From NCBI GenBank assembly GCA_038503035.1, contig JAVSML010024012.1, positions 128,308-192,307 on the forward strand: a DNA stretch of 64,000 bases, in the 5' to 3' direction. Positions 46,098 through 58,400 of the stretch are shown here, piece by piece. The translations under genes were made by a program, and so were the position numbers. This DNA comes from Crocodylus rhombifer (taxonomy: Eukaryota; Chordata; Crocodylia; Crocodylidae). The notes beneath the pieces are model-generated. The model made no database searches. It saw only the letters and a list, made by a program, of their open reading frames with translations, and had not been told where the DNA came from. The stretch's first letter is position 1. Every line of letters begins with the position of its first letter.

Positions 46098-48639
46098 AAA
46101 GGGACAGAAAGAAATGAGGTTGAGGAAAGTATGGAACCTTTCCAAATGTACCCAGCCAATGCTATACATTGAGTGAAGGTGGGGGAGACCTTCTGGGCTC
46201 CTACTTCAGTCAACTTCTATGACCAGTTTATACCCTGCAGCATGAGATTTTTATTATCGTTGTTTAGCCTCATTGCACTGATGCATTTCTAAATGCTCTT
46301 GAAGTGTTTATATCAACCATAATTGTGAAAATTATTGTTTCTGCAACAATGTGAGCAGTGCTCCAAGAATGGTCTTTATGAGCCACATAAACCATGTTAC
46401 AGCTGAAATCAAGAAATGGTAAATTCCTAAATTCTCAGGGATTATGCCTTTATGATGTTCATTGCTGATATTTTCACATACTCATTTTCATTGTTTTCAA
46501 CTTTTGTGATGTCTCCCAAGTCTTAAGGTATCTGGTGTTTTTCCCATTGCACCTCCCAAAACCATGAGACTATTTGAGAACATCAAATTTCATTTACAAA
46601 TAAAAATAGACAGTCCTCCTGCTATAGAAAAAAGCTTGGAAATGGAACCTGAATTGATCCCAAAGGCTCTGAAACCAGACAGGAAGAAAATCCCTCCTAT
46701 GGGTGTGGGTTTGGAGTTTGTCTAGCAATTTTAAACTAATCTCATGATTTTGGGAATTTTACTCATGATTTATAAACGCTTGGACTTGGCAACACTGGAT
46801 TTTGCTACAGCCACACCTATTGTAGTATTGGATTAGAAAGTCTCACTACAAATATTTTTGTTATAGCTCAGTACAACACCCAACACCATTACACCATAAT
46901 AATAAAACAGAGCTCCATGCAGAGAAGCAAGGAAACACTGTTTTCCTTAGAAAACCAGCCCAAATAGGCACCATTTAAAATCTCCCATCTTCATGCTTGT
47001 TTGGGTTCTAGGCCCTGAACAGACCTGAATTTCATCCCAAACCATGAAGTCTTAATACTTTGTTTACACTGACATCTAGTGGTCCTAGATAGAAAACTAT
47101 TTTAACTAAACTAGTAAATGCACAGGTTTCCAGGAAATTTAGTTTGTTTGTTTGTCTACAGCTTTCATTAAATAGTAGCTATCAAAGAAAGACTGATAAA
47201 GTATGGATGTTAAATGAACAGACATAGATCTATGCAAAATATTCACAGTCACACCAGACAGGTGACATTAGCTTGGGGGTGAGTTTCATATGAACCTAGG
47301 CTGACTTATAGAACCTGTTAGTTTCCTGTACTTTTGTTACAAACCAGGATTTGGGGCCAAATTTCACTTAAAATTCAAATGAAACCAAAAATTTTGACAA
47401 ATTCAGCAAATACAAAATTACAAAGAGCAGAAACACAAGAACTTTAACACTGGCACAAACAGGAGAGCCTAAACCAAAGTTATTTATTTTGGATGCATGC
47501 AAAAATAACTGATACCTATACCATATGCTATCCATATTTAAAAATGATCAGGATATAGATTTTCTTGCAAAGCCATTGTGTCTTAATACATATGAGGTGA
47601 TGCGGTCTTAAAAGCCAGCGAGTCTAGGATTAAGTGCCTCACTACAGACTTTTTCTTTCTGAATGAAAGTGTACTGTACTCTTAAGAAAAGGACCTGAGA
47701 AATGAGAATCATAAGAATGGCTCAATGAACAGCTCCTCAATGCCCCAGTTGAATGTACAGGTGCAATTAAGAAAGTAAACTATGAGAATAAATGGATAAC
47801 AACAGAAAACAGTAAAATGCCATATATAGTCCCCATCACCTGATCACTACATTTAAAAAAGCACCAGGCTTTTTGATAATCCAGATATAAAGGATATAGC
47901 AGAAACAGGGGCATTCAAAAAGAAGCAACAAAGGTACAGGCTATTTGTCATATGTCAGCCTACTTCTGCCAATGCCATGAATAAATTTGTAGAAAGAAAC
48001 ACTTTTATATACAAGTGAAAGGGCAGATCAGGAGACACTGTTAAGAGAGGTAATAAATAGGTTTGATTAGACTGACTGAGATGAACCAGGCAGCTAACGC
48101 CTGGAGGGACCTTGCAGTTAACAGCTAGTCTAAGTAATAGTAGAATTCATAATCCCTGTTGAGTTCACAGTTAATATCCAGTCTGTAGATGATCTATTGT
48201 TCTGCAATTTCATGTTAAAGCTGTTTTTAATATTTTTTGTTTGTTTCAGGACAGATACTCTGATGTCAGTGACAGACTGTCCAGAAAGATTAAAACGTTC
48301 TGTCACAGGCCTTTGTGCATTTCTCAAATTCATGTCCATTCATTCTACCTGATCAATGCAAATAGCAGAGGAGAACTATAAGCAGGTGATGGCATACATG
48401 ACTTACGTGGAGAAGCAGGTGAATGAACCTTGTATGTTCTAGCTCATATTGATGATGTAGTCTATGTCAATAAGAGGCCACAACTAGCATCTGGATCTGT
48501 AGCAAGGCCTGGTCAGAATTGAGTTAGGTTGTCTCCTGCTGGAGAGACATAATTTGACATTTGGGGCTGCCTGTAAGCCAAGACAGCCCCAAGGATGACT
48601 TGTGACAGCTATTTTCCAGGACTGGTTAGAAATCATTAA
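46098..48639. other. Intergenic stretch, nothing recognised
   Basis: AT-rich sequence with only short random open frames. The patch near 48060-48130 (GATGAACCAGGCAGCTAACG) is unassigned. Confidence 0.4.
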
Positions 48640-49560
48640 TACTGTACGATTGAAATGCCTATTTAATCTGTTCATAAAAATCTCTAGTAATGGAAACTCC
48701 ATAACATTCTGAGTAGCTTGTGTCAGTGTCTCACTACTCTAAAAGAACATTTCCCCTAATATCCAAACTAAAACTTGGATAACAATTGATCATCTTCCTT
48801 TGCATAACAATCTTTTGCTTGTTGGAAGATTGTTATCAAGTCTTTCCTCAGTCTTCTTATTTCTAGACTAAACAAGGACTCTTCTACAGCCTTTCACAAT
48901 AGGTCATATTTTCTAAACCTCTTACTATTCTTGTCATTCTCCAATTTTTCTATATTTTTCTTACAGTATAGTTTCCAAAAGGGGACACAGTACTCCATCT
49001 GAGGCTTCACCAGCAACAAGTAGAGCAGAATAATTACCTCTTGTGTCTTACATATGACACTTCTGTTAATACCTTCCAGAATAACATTAGCCTTTTTTTT
49101 CTTCTTTTTCTTTTTTTTGCAGTAGCATCACACTGCTGACTCATTTAGTTTGTGCTCCCCTAGAACATCTACTTCCTCTTCTGCTTTACTGGTGCCAGTT
49201 CATTCCTATTTTACTTTAATGAATTTGATTGTTCCTTTGGAAGTGTAGGACTTCATACTTATCTTTTATTGAATTCCATCTTGTCAATTTTGCACCATAT
49301 TTCCAATTTGTCCAGTTTGTTTCAAATTCTGATCCTGTCCTCAACACTGCTCGCAACACTTCCCAGTTTGATATCTGCCAAGTTTAAAAGTATATTCTCT
49401 ATGCCATTATGCAAGCCACTGTTATTGAATACAACCAGGCCCAGGATAGAACACTGAAGAACCCCACTAAAATGCCTTCCCACTTTAAATAGCAAACCAC
49501 TGAAAACTGTACTTTCATGTCAAATCACATTGTGTGACCAAATATCAAGTTGCACTTTGA
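48640..49560 (-). mobile_element. Old CR1-type LINE, minus strand
   Basis: The order of phrases on the + strand follows a reverse-complemented CR1. They are ACACAGTACTCCATCTGAGG CTTCACCAGCAACAAGTAGA, then TGTGTCTTACATATGACACT, AATAACATTAGCC, GCAGTAGCATCACACTGCTG, CTCATTTAGTTTGTG, TGCACCATATTTCC and ATTTCCAATTTGTCC. A T-rich insertion interrupts it at 49090-49120. It resembles the old CR1 at 38955-40555 and is far more decayed than the intronic copies. Confidence 0.8.
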
Positions 49561-49623
49561 TGCTTAAGCTTGTTTGTAATTTAACATATTCATTATTATT
49601 TACAGTATTATTTTTGTTTATAC

Positions 49624-50310
49624 TAGGCCTCCATGAAGTGGCTAGTATTTGCTTCAGATTCAGCTTTGGCCGATTCGGGGGACAGTGATTCAATTCAGTG
49701 ATTCGAATCACTGTCCCAATTCAATTCAGCCAAATCTGATTCGCGATTCGGCTGCTGCCAAATCTCCGAATCAGCCAGGCCAGGCCCATCCCCTGCCCAT
49801 CTTCCAGCCCAGCAATGGCTGCCCCACCCGCCCGATCCCTGCTGCCCCCAGTACCCCACGCTACATGGGGGGCTTTTCACAAGACCCCTAACTCTCCTCC
49901 TCACTCCGCCAGCCCCCCCACAGAGGCCCCACCTGGGCCAGCACCGGCCCTTTAAGGGGGGGGGAATTAAAATGGAAAAAACCCGGGACTCACTGCTCCT
50001 ACCCCTGGGGGCGATCCCTGCTGCCCCCCACTGCTCTGCACCACACAGGGGGCTCTGTACAACCCCCCAAAGCTGCTGCAGGAGCAGCAAGTCCCAGGGC
50101 TTTTCTCAGCTTTCCCCCTCGGCTTTGATGATTCAGACAGGGGACTGTCCAAGTCAAAGCTCTCAATCTTTTCTGAAGATTTGAAGAGCTTTGAATCAAT
50201 TCAGACCTTTAAACTGGTCCCCTGATTCAATTCGGATTCGGAGATTCGACCACAAACTAGGCTGAATCTCCTCCAGATCGAATCACCAACCGAAGTTTTG
50301 CACAGTCCTA
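49624..50310. mobile_element. hAT element, third copy of the 16254 family, with TSD
   Basis: It starts TAGGCCTCCATGAAG and ends, reverse-complemented, TAGGACTGTGCAAAACTTCG. The flanks GTTTATAC (49616-49623) and GTTTATAA (50311-50318) match at 7 of 8 positions, consistent with an 8-bp hAT target duplication. Sub-terminal blocks repeat GATTCAATTC and CACTGTCCC words as in 16254-17413. The GC-rich interior contains a direct repeat of a GCCCGATCCCTGCTGCCCCC-like block at about 49831 and again at about 50010. Confidence 0.85.
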
Positions 50311-50318
50311 GTTTATAA

Positions 50319-52042
50319 TACATTTAAGTATTATTGCTTACTCTTTTTTTGACAATCCTATTAGTCCAGTTCCAAGCATGAATAAGCCATGGTAACTAGT
50401 GTAGCCATTTTTTCCCATTTGTAACATGCACACAGTATTCTAGATATTAAGGTGTTATATTAATTTTAAAAATCTAAAACCCAGATTCCTCAGTCTTACA
50501 CATGTGAATTACTTCACTCCCATGAGTGGTCTAATTGAATTCATTGAGATCAGTCCCAAGGAATAATTATGTCTGAAAAGTACCCTGCATAACCAAATTT
50601 CAAGTGAAAAAAGGAAAAGGTGACCTAGCCAAAAAACTGATTAAATATATTCAGCATTTTATCCTGCCCTGCTCAGCATTTGCCAATGAACAGGTTAATT
50701 TTTTTTACCAACCTAATTTACTATTCAGAATTGTTCAGTTAATAGCCAATAGACTGCTTTACTACTCATTGCAAGTTTTTGTATATTCAGAATCTATCAG
50801 GAATTGATCCAGTTCTGTATTTTCTTTCTCTTAGGATGACCTAACCTCCACAAGCTGATGCTGTCCAAGCTACTTTTGTCACAGAATGAATTTTATTTGC
50901 CAGCTAACTGACTCTTGTACAATGGAAGGAGGTGGAAATGTTGCACTATTTTTACCCAGTAGCTTGGTGGGTAGAGCAATCATCTTAGATGCGCAGTCTT
51001 CCACCTGAGGGGGACCCACACCACTTAGGAGTGCCCAAAACACCAACCTATTCTAGGGCAAATCCCTCTCACCATTTTCTGTTGAAGTTGTGCCATTTCA
51101 TACAATTGCATGTTGATCAAGTCACACAGAGGAAAACAATATAGGAAATTACTCTAGAGCCTGGTGCTTATGGCCCTCGCATGAAAAACTTGAATTCAAG
51201 TCCTAGAAGAAGTGAATATTTAAGTGTTAATTAAAACAGCTTCAACAAAGAGACTGAACAAGCCCTGCTTCAAAATATATGGTAACCGCGTACTTACAGC
51301 ATCTGTGTATTCAGGTCCCCTCAAGGCAAGGACAAGATATAACCCTGGGTATCCAACAGCTTCCATGAGATCTCCAACCAGTAGGCATTTGGATACTTGA
51401 GAAACAGCATACTCAGAGTGTTTGCTAGCACCAGAAATTAAGATGCCTTGAGAATTGTTTTTGAGCCCCCTAATCCCTACCATGAATCCAGCCTGGAGCT
51501 GCAACATACAACAGAGACAATGCAAACAGTAAGGGACAAATGATGCTGTTTATTAACGGCTAAGGTAACCGCCTGCATTTAAAAAAAGTATAGCACAACA
51601 GCACAAAAAACTTAAAAGTAAAAGCCAGCTATAGACATCTTGATCCTTTAATGACCTATCAGTGGTTCTCAACAAGGTACCCCCAAAGTGCCAGCTCTTA
51701 GCTTTCCCTCATTTCCTTACTACAAAAATAATAGAGCAATTCTTCTGTTGCAAAGAACTCAGAAAGACCACAATAGGTCAAAATTTTTTTAATGCTATGG
51801 ATTTCTATTGAAATCTCTAGGTTTATCTTGTGAATCACATATAGATGTTAGCAAGCAAAAGTCCTGTGGCTGTCGTCTTTGGCAGTCCCTTGATACAAGG
51901 ATGGAACTCTTCCAGTAAATAGGGAACTGCTATGAACTGCTGAGTTCAAAGATGACGGAGGAGGCCAATCTGAGATCCACATATTTGACTGCAGTTGTGC
52001 CAAATAGTTCCAAGAGGAAGGAAGAAGTAGATCCTGTTGATA
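50319..52042. other. Intergenic stretch, nothing definite
   Basis: There is no coding region. At 50954-51020 a tRNA-SINE-like phrase (AGTAGCTTGGTGGGTAGAGC ...) occurs, and another near 51154-51210, but neither folds convincingly into a full element by eye. Confidence 0.4.
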
Positions 52043-52345
52043 TCAGGCCACGCTCTTTCCCTGTGTCTCCATAGAGAGTTGAGTTTGCTCAAAATGATCG
52101 ATGCCTTGATGTATATCACAGCACCATTGGGGATTCTTCAGTACATGAGTCTCCCAGGTATTCATGTTAAGATTCGCCTTCAAAGTGTCCATAAATTTCT
52201 TCTCTTGCCCACCTCTAGAGAGATGACCATCAGTGAGTATTAGAGTATAAAACCCATTTTGGGTGCTAGTTGTAAGAGTGGCTTTTATACCACAATCCCA
52301 TTCAGCATACTGCCAAAGGACAATAAGGAGACACACCAAGATCAT
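52043..52345 (-). pseudogene. C-terminal tail of a non-LTR retrotransposon polyprotein
   Basis: The minus-strand frame contains SRGGQEKKFMDTLKANLNMN and TWETHVLKNPQWCCDIHQGI followed by DHFEQTQLSMETQ. Blocks of the form RGGQ.KRFKDTLKANL...WE..A..R..WR..VH.G...FE are familiar to me from the very C-terminal region of some animal non-LTR retrotransposon polyproteins of a clade different from CR1. Only this tail remains, without the reverse transcriptase. A domain search would settle the clade. Confidence 0.5.
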
Positions 52346-52867
52346 GCTTCAAACAGACATAATTTCACCTAGACCTTTGTCCATACCCAAGATAACTCTA
52401 CCCCATGCTGTGTTGCTCCATTCTGAAAAGTGGTCTCCATCTATTTTTCAACATTTCTCCATTTCTCCCTCTGGGGGACACACCCAGGATCTCCAGGGCA
52501 TTCTTGGTAAACAGGGAAAGCCAGGCAAGCACTTCCATGGTTTGAGGTGCCTGACACTATACAAGAATTCTTAAAAAGTGTGCAGAACCAGGCCCCCAAG
52601 CCATAAAAGACCTTGTTCTCCACAACATCAACAGGTAAGACAGCGGGTGACATGCATTTCACCCAACAAAGTGAACCTCCTTTGCATGGCTATGCTCTTC
52701 ATTTGGCAACATCTATTTCTAGCATCCTAACCACAAGGCTATAGACTTCCCCGAATACAAGCTGGAGAGAGGGAGTGGTCACTTTCTCTTGTTAAAACTG
52801 TGCCACCTTGTAAGAAAGAACTAAAAATTCAAAGGGCCAAAGACAGAAAGAAAAAAAAGCGAACAGG
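52346..52867. other. Intergenic stretch, nothing recognised
   Basis: This may be continued decayed LINE sequence upstream (on the minus strand) of the tail at 52043-52345, but I cannot align it by eye. Confidence 0.3.
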
Positions 52868-52960
52868 AGCGTGTGCTGGACTGTATAATCTTGTGCTGAG
52901 GACACTCCTGTGGGACAAAGATGACCTGGGTTCTGGTCCCTGCTCAAAGGACTATTCATG
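52868..52960 (+). repeat. tRNA-SINE/MIR-like fragment
   Basis: GCGTGTGCTGGACTGTATAA and GATGACCTGGGTTCTGGTCC CTGCTC resemble the tRNA-related head of MIR-like SINEs (tagtggactaggagtcagg, acctgggttctagtccctgctc). The core is lost. Confidence 0.4.
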
Positions 52961-54739
52961 TATGTTACGGAAACAACCATTAGATAAAAATACAGTACCA
53001 GTCCCAAACCTTACCACTCATATGAATGAGCAATCATGCTGTAGAAGCCTGTTCATGAACTTAAACTGCATGTTAAAAGGTTTGTCTGCCACCACAGCTC
53101 TTAATTCATCAATCAAATGGAATTCTGTATGAATAGAAACAGTCAGATGTAGAAATATATGTGCATATGTTTGTACGTGCAGACCTAAGAGAACTCATGC
53201 TGGGAATGTGTGTCCTAGCCTATTCCAGTCTCCCTTGTTATATCACTGAAGACTCCCATTCCCAGAAAAAAGCTTTAACAATGAGGCATGCTTCCTAGAT
53301 GTTATTTTACTAGTTTTAAAGATCAATATATCATTTTGACAGCAGTCATCACTTTATCACAAGTTTTTTCTCTATTCTTAGATGATTTCATTCAGGAGAG
53401 GTGCTGTTTCATATTTTATATCAAAGCTTAACGGAGACTTTGTTTATGAATTTTCTTCTGCCACTGAGGTAACCAACTCCCCTGCCGTAACTCCATAAGA
53501 GCAGTTGCATCAGTTCACAAGCTCACATTCATTCCAGCCTTATTGTCAGAACAACATGATGAAAGAGCCTGTGTGTCTGATGCAAGAGCTCAGTCCCCTA
53601 GTGGCTGATCAAGCTGATTCGCCTCATCTTACTGCACATCCATCTATTTGACTGAAGAACAGCTCACAGCAGCCCTCTCTGGGCACACAATCTTAAATTT
53701 GGCACTAACACTTTCAGTGACCTGCTGCAATCTCACTTTTTACAGCAGTGTAACAAGCAAGAAGAGCTCCTGTATTACAGCCACAGGGTCTGTGTCCAGC
53801 AATGATCACAGGTTATAGAGTGCTATGTTCAGATCTTACACAGGTTTCTGGCTCACTGATGCTATACGTTACTGTGCTAGAAGACATCCTGAGGAGATGG
53901 GGCTATGGGAGCCAGGAGGTGTGATATTTCCTTCTGAAGATCAGCACATGGCTTGAGACTGGTTTTAGTCATTTATGATTTTACTGAATGTAATCAATGC
54001 TTGCAAGCATATGTGGTTAATGTCATGAAGGATTGACTTCAGCCCCTGTTACACCTGTCCAGCTCCAGGGACTCTAATAAGTGTAATCAGGGCTGAGACT
54101 AGACTTTAATCAGGGTTTAGTTTCCAAGCAAGCTTCTCTTTTGTAGACAGACAGATTCTATGGTGAAGGAACTACACAGACAGAAAAAAGTGGTCAGATG
54201 TTTAAAACCCCTTCTGAGCCTCAATGGGCAGGCTATGCCATTCATTCTCTGATCTACAGTCCCAGGATGCATGGGATTGTCAACTAGCTTCCTCTTGGAG
54301 CCTAGGGCTGGGATGGAGTTCCCCAGTTACCTCCTCTAAGGCAAGGTTATGTAAATCCCTCTTCCCTTTCACAGATGAACTTGTGTTGGGCCCATCCCCA
54401 GCAGGCCCCAGGTAAGTAACATCACATTTGTAACGATAAACTCAAGTTTTTAAACAAGTTTCAAACATGGATGGTGGTACCTAAATAGAGAAGTTTTAAG
54501 GTAAGTATTCAACACCAGCTTCCTAGTAGCCACCTCCTTTATGATTCACCTAAATGCCTAAGTCTGTGTTTTTTTGCTACAGAGAAGCAAACAGTTAAAA
54601 TTCAATTTGAAATAGCAGTTCCCAGAAGTTTCATTTACCTCCAGTAATTACTGCTCAGGGAAAAAAAAGCGCAACCCCCAGAATCCTCAGTTTGCCTGGT
54701 AGTTCCTCTTTGTAGCTGACATCATATTTACAGATATAT

Positions 54740-54930
54740 TTTAAGCCAAGCGTGAAAAATTAGTCAAATACCAATAACTTTGTTATCCAGAGCGCTGACA
54801 AAGGAAATAATGGAGCAATTAAACACCACATTGGAACGGGCTCATTAAACAAATATAGCCACCATTCTACTGGCAGCAGCACCTTCATTAAAACTGGGTT
54901 CAGTAAAAGGCAGAGAGGGAGAGAGAGAGG
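54740..54930. promoter_or_regulatory. Candidate conserved non-coding element (motif impression only)
   Basis: A repeat-free block with GCAATTAAACACCACATTGG, CATTAAACAAATATAGCCAC and TTCATTAAAACTGG patches, ended by a GA-rich tract. It resembles vertebrate enhancer text in composition. This is unverified. Confidence 0.2.
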
Positions 54931-57219
54931 AAAAAGGAGGGGGTTGGGCAGAGAAGCGGATGCAGACATGTTTTCCAAGACTGCTTGCAGCTTGGGAAGA
55001 AGCATTGAAATGTTTTTAATTTAGACTTTTTACTGTAAAGTCAACTTTAAAAACATGGACTAGGCTAAATTCCCCTCACATGATCAAAACTAGAGGATAT
55101 TCTAAGGGAAACCAAATTACTCCTTCAATAAGCCGGCCCCCTTCTGCCTGGAGCAGTGTCCTTATCTCCTGCCCTACCTTCTGCCTTACCTCCTTATGGC
55201 ATTCACTGGAGCTGGAGGCACAGCCCTGTAAATCCCCAGTGGTCAGTAGAAAGATATACTTGCTTAAGATACAGCATGTGCATAAGACCTCTCTGCTGGA
55301 GTGTAAGCATCTACAATTGGTCACGTTCACAACATTTGTGCTGAACATGAGAAATGCTCATCTCTAATCATTTCAGTGTTATACACAGATTGACTTCCTT
55401 GTGGAATTTCTTGGGATCTTCTCTGAGATATTTGTTGGATGTCCCAGCAATAAGTAACTACCTGTTTGAATAGGTTGTTTGCTCATTTCACAGGGCTTCC
55501 CTTCTTCCCCTTGAAATTTATTACAGGTATAGATGCAATTCTTGGCCCTAAAAATATCTTCCATCTGAATCCACAAGCAGGTGTCTTGAAGTGACAGGAT
55601 TCTCCTGGGTAATCTGTTTCTGCAGGCGACAAAAAAGCTCTCTCAACCTGAGTCAAAACTCGGGTAAATAGCTCCATGGCTTTGGGGGAAGTTGTGCCTG
55701 AGGAAGACCCTCCAGAGCAAGCTCCCTCTGTGGATGGTTTCAGACCAGCTGCTTCCATTGCCTGCCTTGCAGATCTTGCCTCGAATCCAGCTCCTGGAAC
55801 CAAGAAGCTGTCACACGATGTAGGAATCGCATGACAGAGTAACCCCTTTCCACCCTCCCTTCCCTGCACGCACAACATATGATCCTAATTTAAAACAAGC
55901 AAGCTCTGCTGCACAGTTTGGCACAACATTTAGTTTCAAAGCACTGGGAAAATTATTCAGCCAGCATAAAAATGCTGGAGTTGGATATAAAAAGTAATGG
56001 TTCAGTGAGCCATCCCAGTGGCACAGCCACAGCAGTGCTGTGCAATGCCACTCAGGACAGCCAGGCTCTGGGAAGGGACTGAAGATTGCTCCTCTCCAAA
56101 CAGGTGGGTGTTGAATACCTGGGGATTGGGGTGGGTGAAGCTTCATACTTCTAAGAGTGACAGTACAGATTTGCATCTCACAAATGTCATACAAGCATTG
56201 ATTAATTAAAGTCCTTCTGCTGGAAGATGCATAGTGGAGCAAATACATCAACCTGGGCAGGAAAGCTCCAAGCACAGGAAGAGAGAGTTGAAACAATGCA
56301 ACCTACTTCTCCAGCAGAAGTTCCTCAGGTGTTATCATGGTATGGCGAGTATTACCTGAGAGCAAGAGGTGGCCTTCAAAAAGAAAGAACATCTGTGTTC
56401 CTTAGCATGCATCCCTGGCACCCAGGGGACAGTAACATTCCTAGCAGAATTAGTTCCCAGCCCACAGGGACATGAAGCCAGTTATTTGCTAGAAAACTGA
56501 ATGTTAATAAACTGTAAATGAGCACGTCCCAGTGAAACTGCTCTGCTCATTCAGTTGTCCTGCATCCATCAGCTCCCCATCTGTGGGACTCCTGATCCAC
56601 CAGTCTAAATCCTTAACTCTTAAATATACATGGAGCCCAATTCATCCCTAGTACAACTCCATTAGCTCTCATACCATGCACCCACGTACACAGCATACCA
56701 ACATTTCTTTTATGACAGGTCAGCACAATGTACACAAGCAGATTTCTTGCCACATAGTGCTCAGGCTTTGAAAAGCTGCTGCCTTGTTGCTAGTTTTGTG
56801 ATGCCGTTCTCTTTTTCTGAGGATGAATCAAAAACTCAGGAGAGTTTGTTTTCTGTCTTGATTTCTTTACTCGCACTCATTTCTCGGGACAGTGATTGGT
56901 GTTTCTGGCTGAGAATGGATTCCCACCCCAACACCTCCATGCTGCTTAGCGATGTCTGTTCAAGGGTGACAAAAAGAAAGGAGGCAAAGGTGACTCAAAT
57001 GGGAGGCCTGTGGGGATGTTAATGACAAAGTGTGAGGAGCAGAGAAAACTTGGGAGTAAAAATAAAGAGTTCATATTCATAGTCATGTGAATTCAAAGCA
57101 GAGGAGGAATGGGGGGAGGGGGGGCTGAGATATAAAAATGGCAGAAGGAAGGTATATCAACAGTTGACTCTCTGATTTGCAAGCTATTAGTGTGAAGACA
57201 GGAGGAGAAGCCACGGCAG

Positions 57220-57370
57220 CAGATGAGATCAGTGAAGGATGAAATAGTGAAGTCCAAAATTCAAGTGTCCTGTTAATTAAAGTGTAGAATATTGCCAACA
57301 CCAAGAGCACTAAATTAATTTGCAAGCTATAATGCATCAAATTAGCATTTATAGCCATTTCTAACTTGAT
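57220..57370. promoter_or_regulatory. Candidate conserved non-coding element (motif impression only)
   Basis: The block contains TCCTGTTAATTAAAGTG, CTAAATTAATTTGCAAGC and ATAATGCATCAAATTAGCAT, a cluster of TAATTA/TTAATT homeodomain-type cores and an octamer-like ATGCAT word in non-repetitive DNA. This is unverified. Confidence 0.2.
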
Positions 57371-57782
57371 ATATTCTTCCTGCTGAGGCATTTAAGCAAC
57401 TCTCTTGTTTAAAGCATGAGAGAAACAACCTGCTATACCCTGCAGCCACTGGACAGACCCAGTATGTAGAGGAGTTTGCATTCTGCTCCAGAATAAGTAA
57501 ATGGCCTATGTAGGCCACATCTAACCTCCAACTAGGGCTTGGCTTTACTGATAGTTCAGCTGTAAAACCAAAATGTAAGCCTCCCACGATGCATTGCAGT
57601 AATTGCTCTACATCTTCACGCCTCTGTCCAGGTAGCTAACCTGGCATCCTAGAAATGCCCTGCTACAGAACTCCTCTCTTGGGTTTCTGCAGGCAAAGGC
57701 AGACAGGAGGTCACTCTACCGCAGGCCTGTCCAACATGCGGCCCGCAGGCATTTCCTGAGGCCCGCGGTGCTGCGACGGGAA

Positions 57783-57808
57783 ACGAAAGTAAACGTTTAC
57801 TTTCGTTC
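57783..57808. repeat. 26-bp perfect palindrome
   Basis: The 13-base arms AACGAAAGTAAAC and GTTTACTTTCGTT are exact reverse complements with no loop. Outside them GGGA and TCCC extend the symmetry with one unpaired base. It lies in the GC-rich hAT, about 60 bp from its left end. Confidence 0.93.
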
Positions 57809-57959
57809 CCACCCCTTGTCGCTCGCCCAGCCCCTCAGCAGCTTCCTACCGGCTGCTGAAGGGCCAGGGCTGCCGACGCGGTGGCGTGGGAAGAGCGGTA
57901 GCCTGTGCCGCTCGGGCCGGGCCGGCCGGAGCGGCAGGGGCTCAGCTGCGCTCCCCCTT

Positions 57960-58400
57960 ACCTGCGCCGGTCAGTCCCGGGCGGCACACGGCTCCGCCGC
58001 CGCTTCTGCCGGCGGGTGCCGACCCGGGCGGGGCTGTCCCATCCGGAGCAACATGCAGCTGAAGCCGGCTCCCCCCGCGCCGCTGGGGACGGGAGGAGGC
58101 CGCCGGGTCGGCGCCGGCCAGGAGAGGCGGCGGCGGAGCCGCGCGCTGCTCGGGACGGGACGGGACGGGACGGGACGGGCTCAGCTGCACCTTCCCCCTG
58201 CCCGCGGCCGTCAGTCCCGGGCGGCACACAGCTCCGCCGCCGCTTCTGCCGGCGGGTGCCGACCCGGCGGCCTCCTCCCGTCCCCAGCGGCGCGGGGGGA
58301 GCCGGCTTCAGCCGCATGCTGCTCTTCCTGGCCGGTGCCGACCCGGCTGGGCGAGGCAGCATGCGGCTGAAGCCGGCTCCCCAAGTACCGCTGGGGACGC
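57960..58400. repeat. Direct and inverted GC-rich repeat modules
   Basis: CGTCAGTCCCGGGCGGCACA with CCGCCGCTTCTGCCGGCGGG is present at about 57969 and again at about 58209. The block AGCCGGCTCCCCCCGCGCCG near 58063 recurs inverted near 58285, and a third related copy lies near 58366. The arrangement can form large stem-loops. Confidence 0.85.
58152..58180. repeat. (GGGAC)n short tandem repeat
   Basis: About five tandem GGGAC units in the GC-rich hAT interior. Confidence 0.9.

Larger units (their letters stand above)
52961..57721. other. Intergenic stretch, no gene; possible conserved elements
   Basis: I see no repeat that I can name confidently. Repeat-free blocks near 54740-54930 and 57220-57370 have enhancer-like composition. 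On the minus strand, overlapping frames of 131 codons (55878-55483) and 161 codons (56296-55811) have no recognised domain and no Met-linked conservation that I can judge. I treat them as random. Confidence 0.4.

Noticed and set aside
50954..51020. Possible tRNA gene (GTAGCTTGGTGGGTAGAGC...)
   Set aside because: There is no complete cloverleaf: no matching acceptor stem or proper TPsiC arm. At best it is a SINE head.
55483..56296. Minus-strand frames of 131 and 161 codons
   Set aside because: The frames overlap one another out of phase, have no domain and no splice-linked partners. They are most likely chance.
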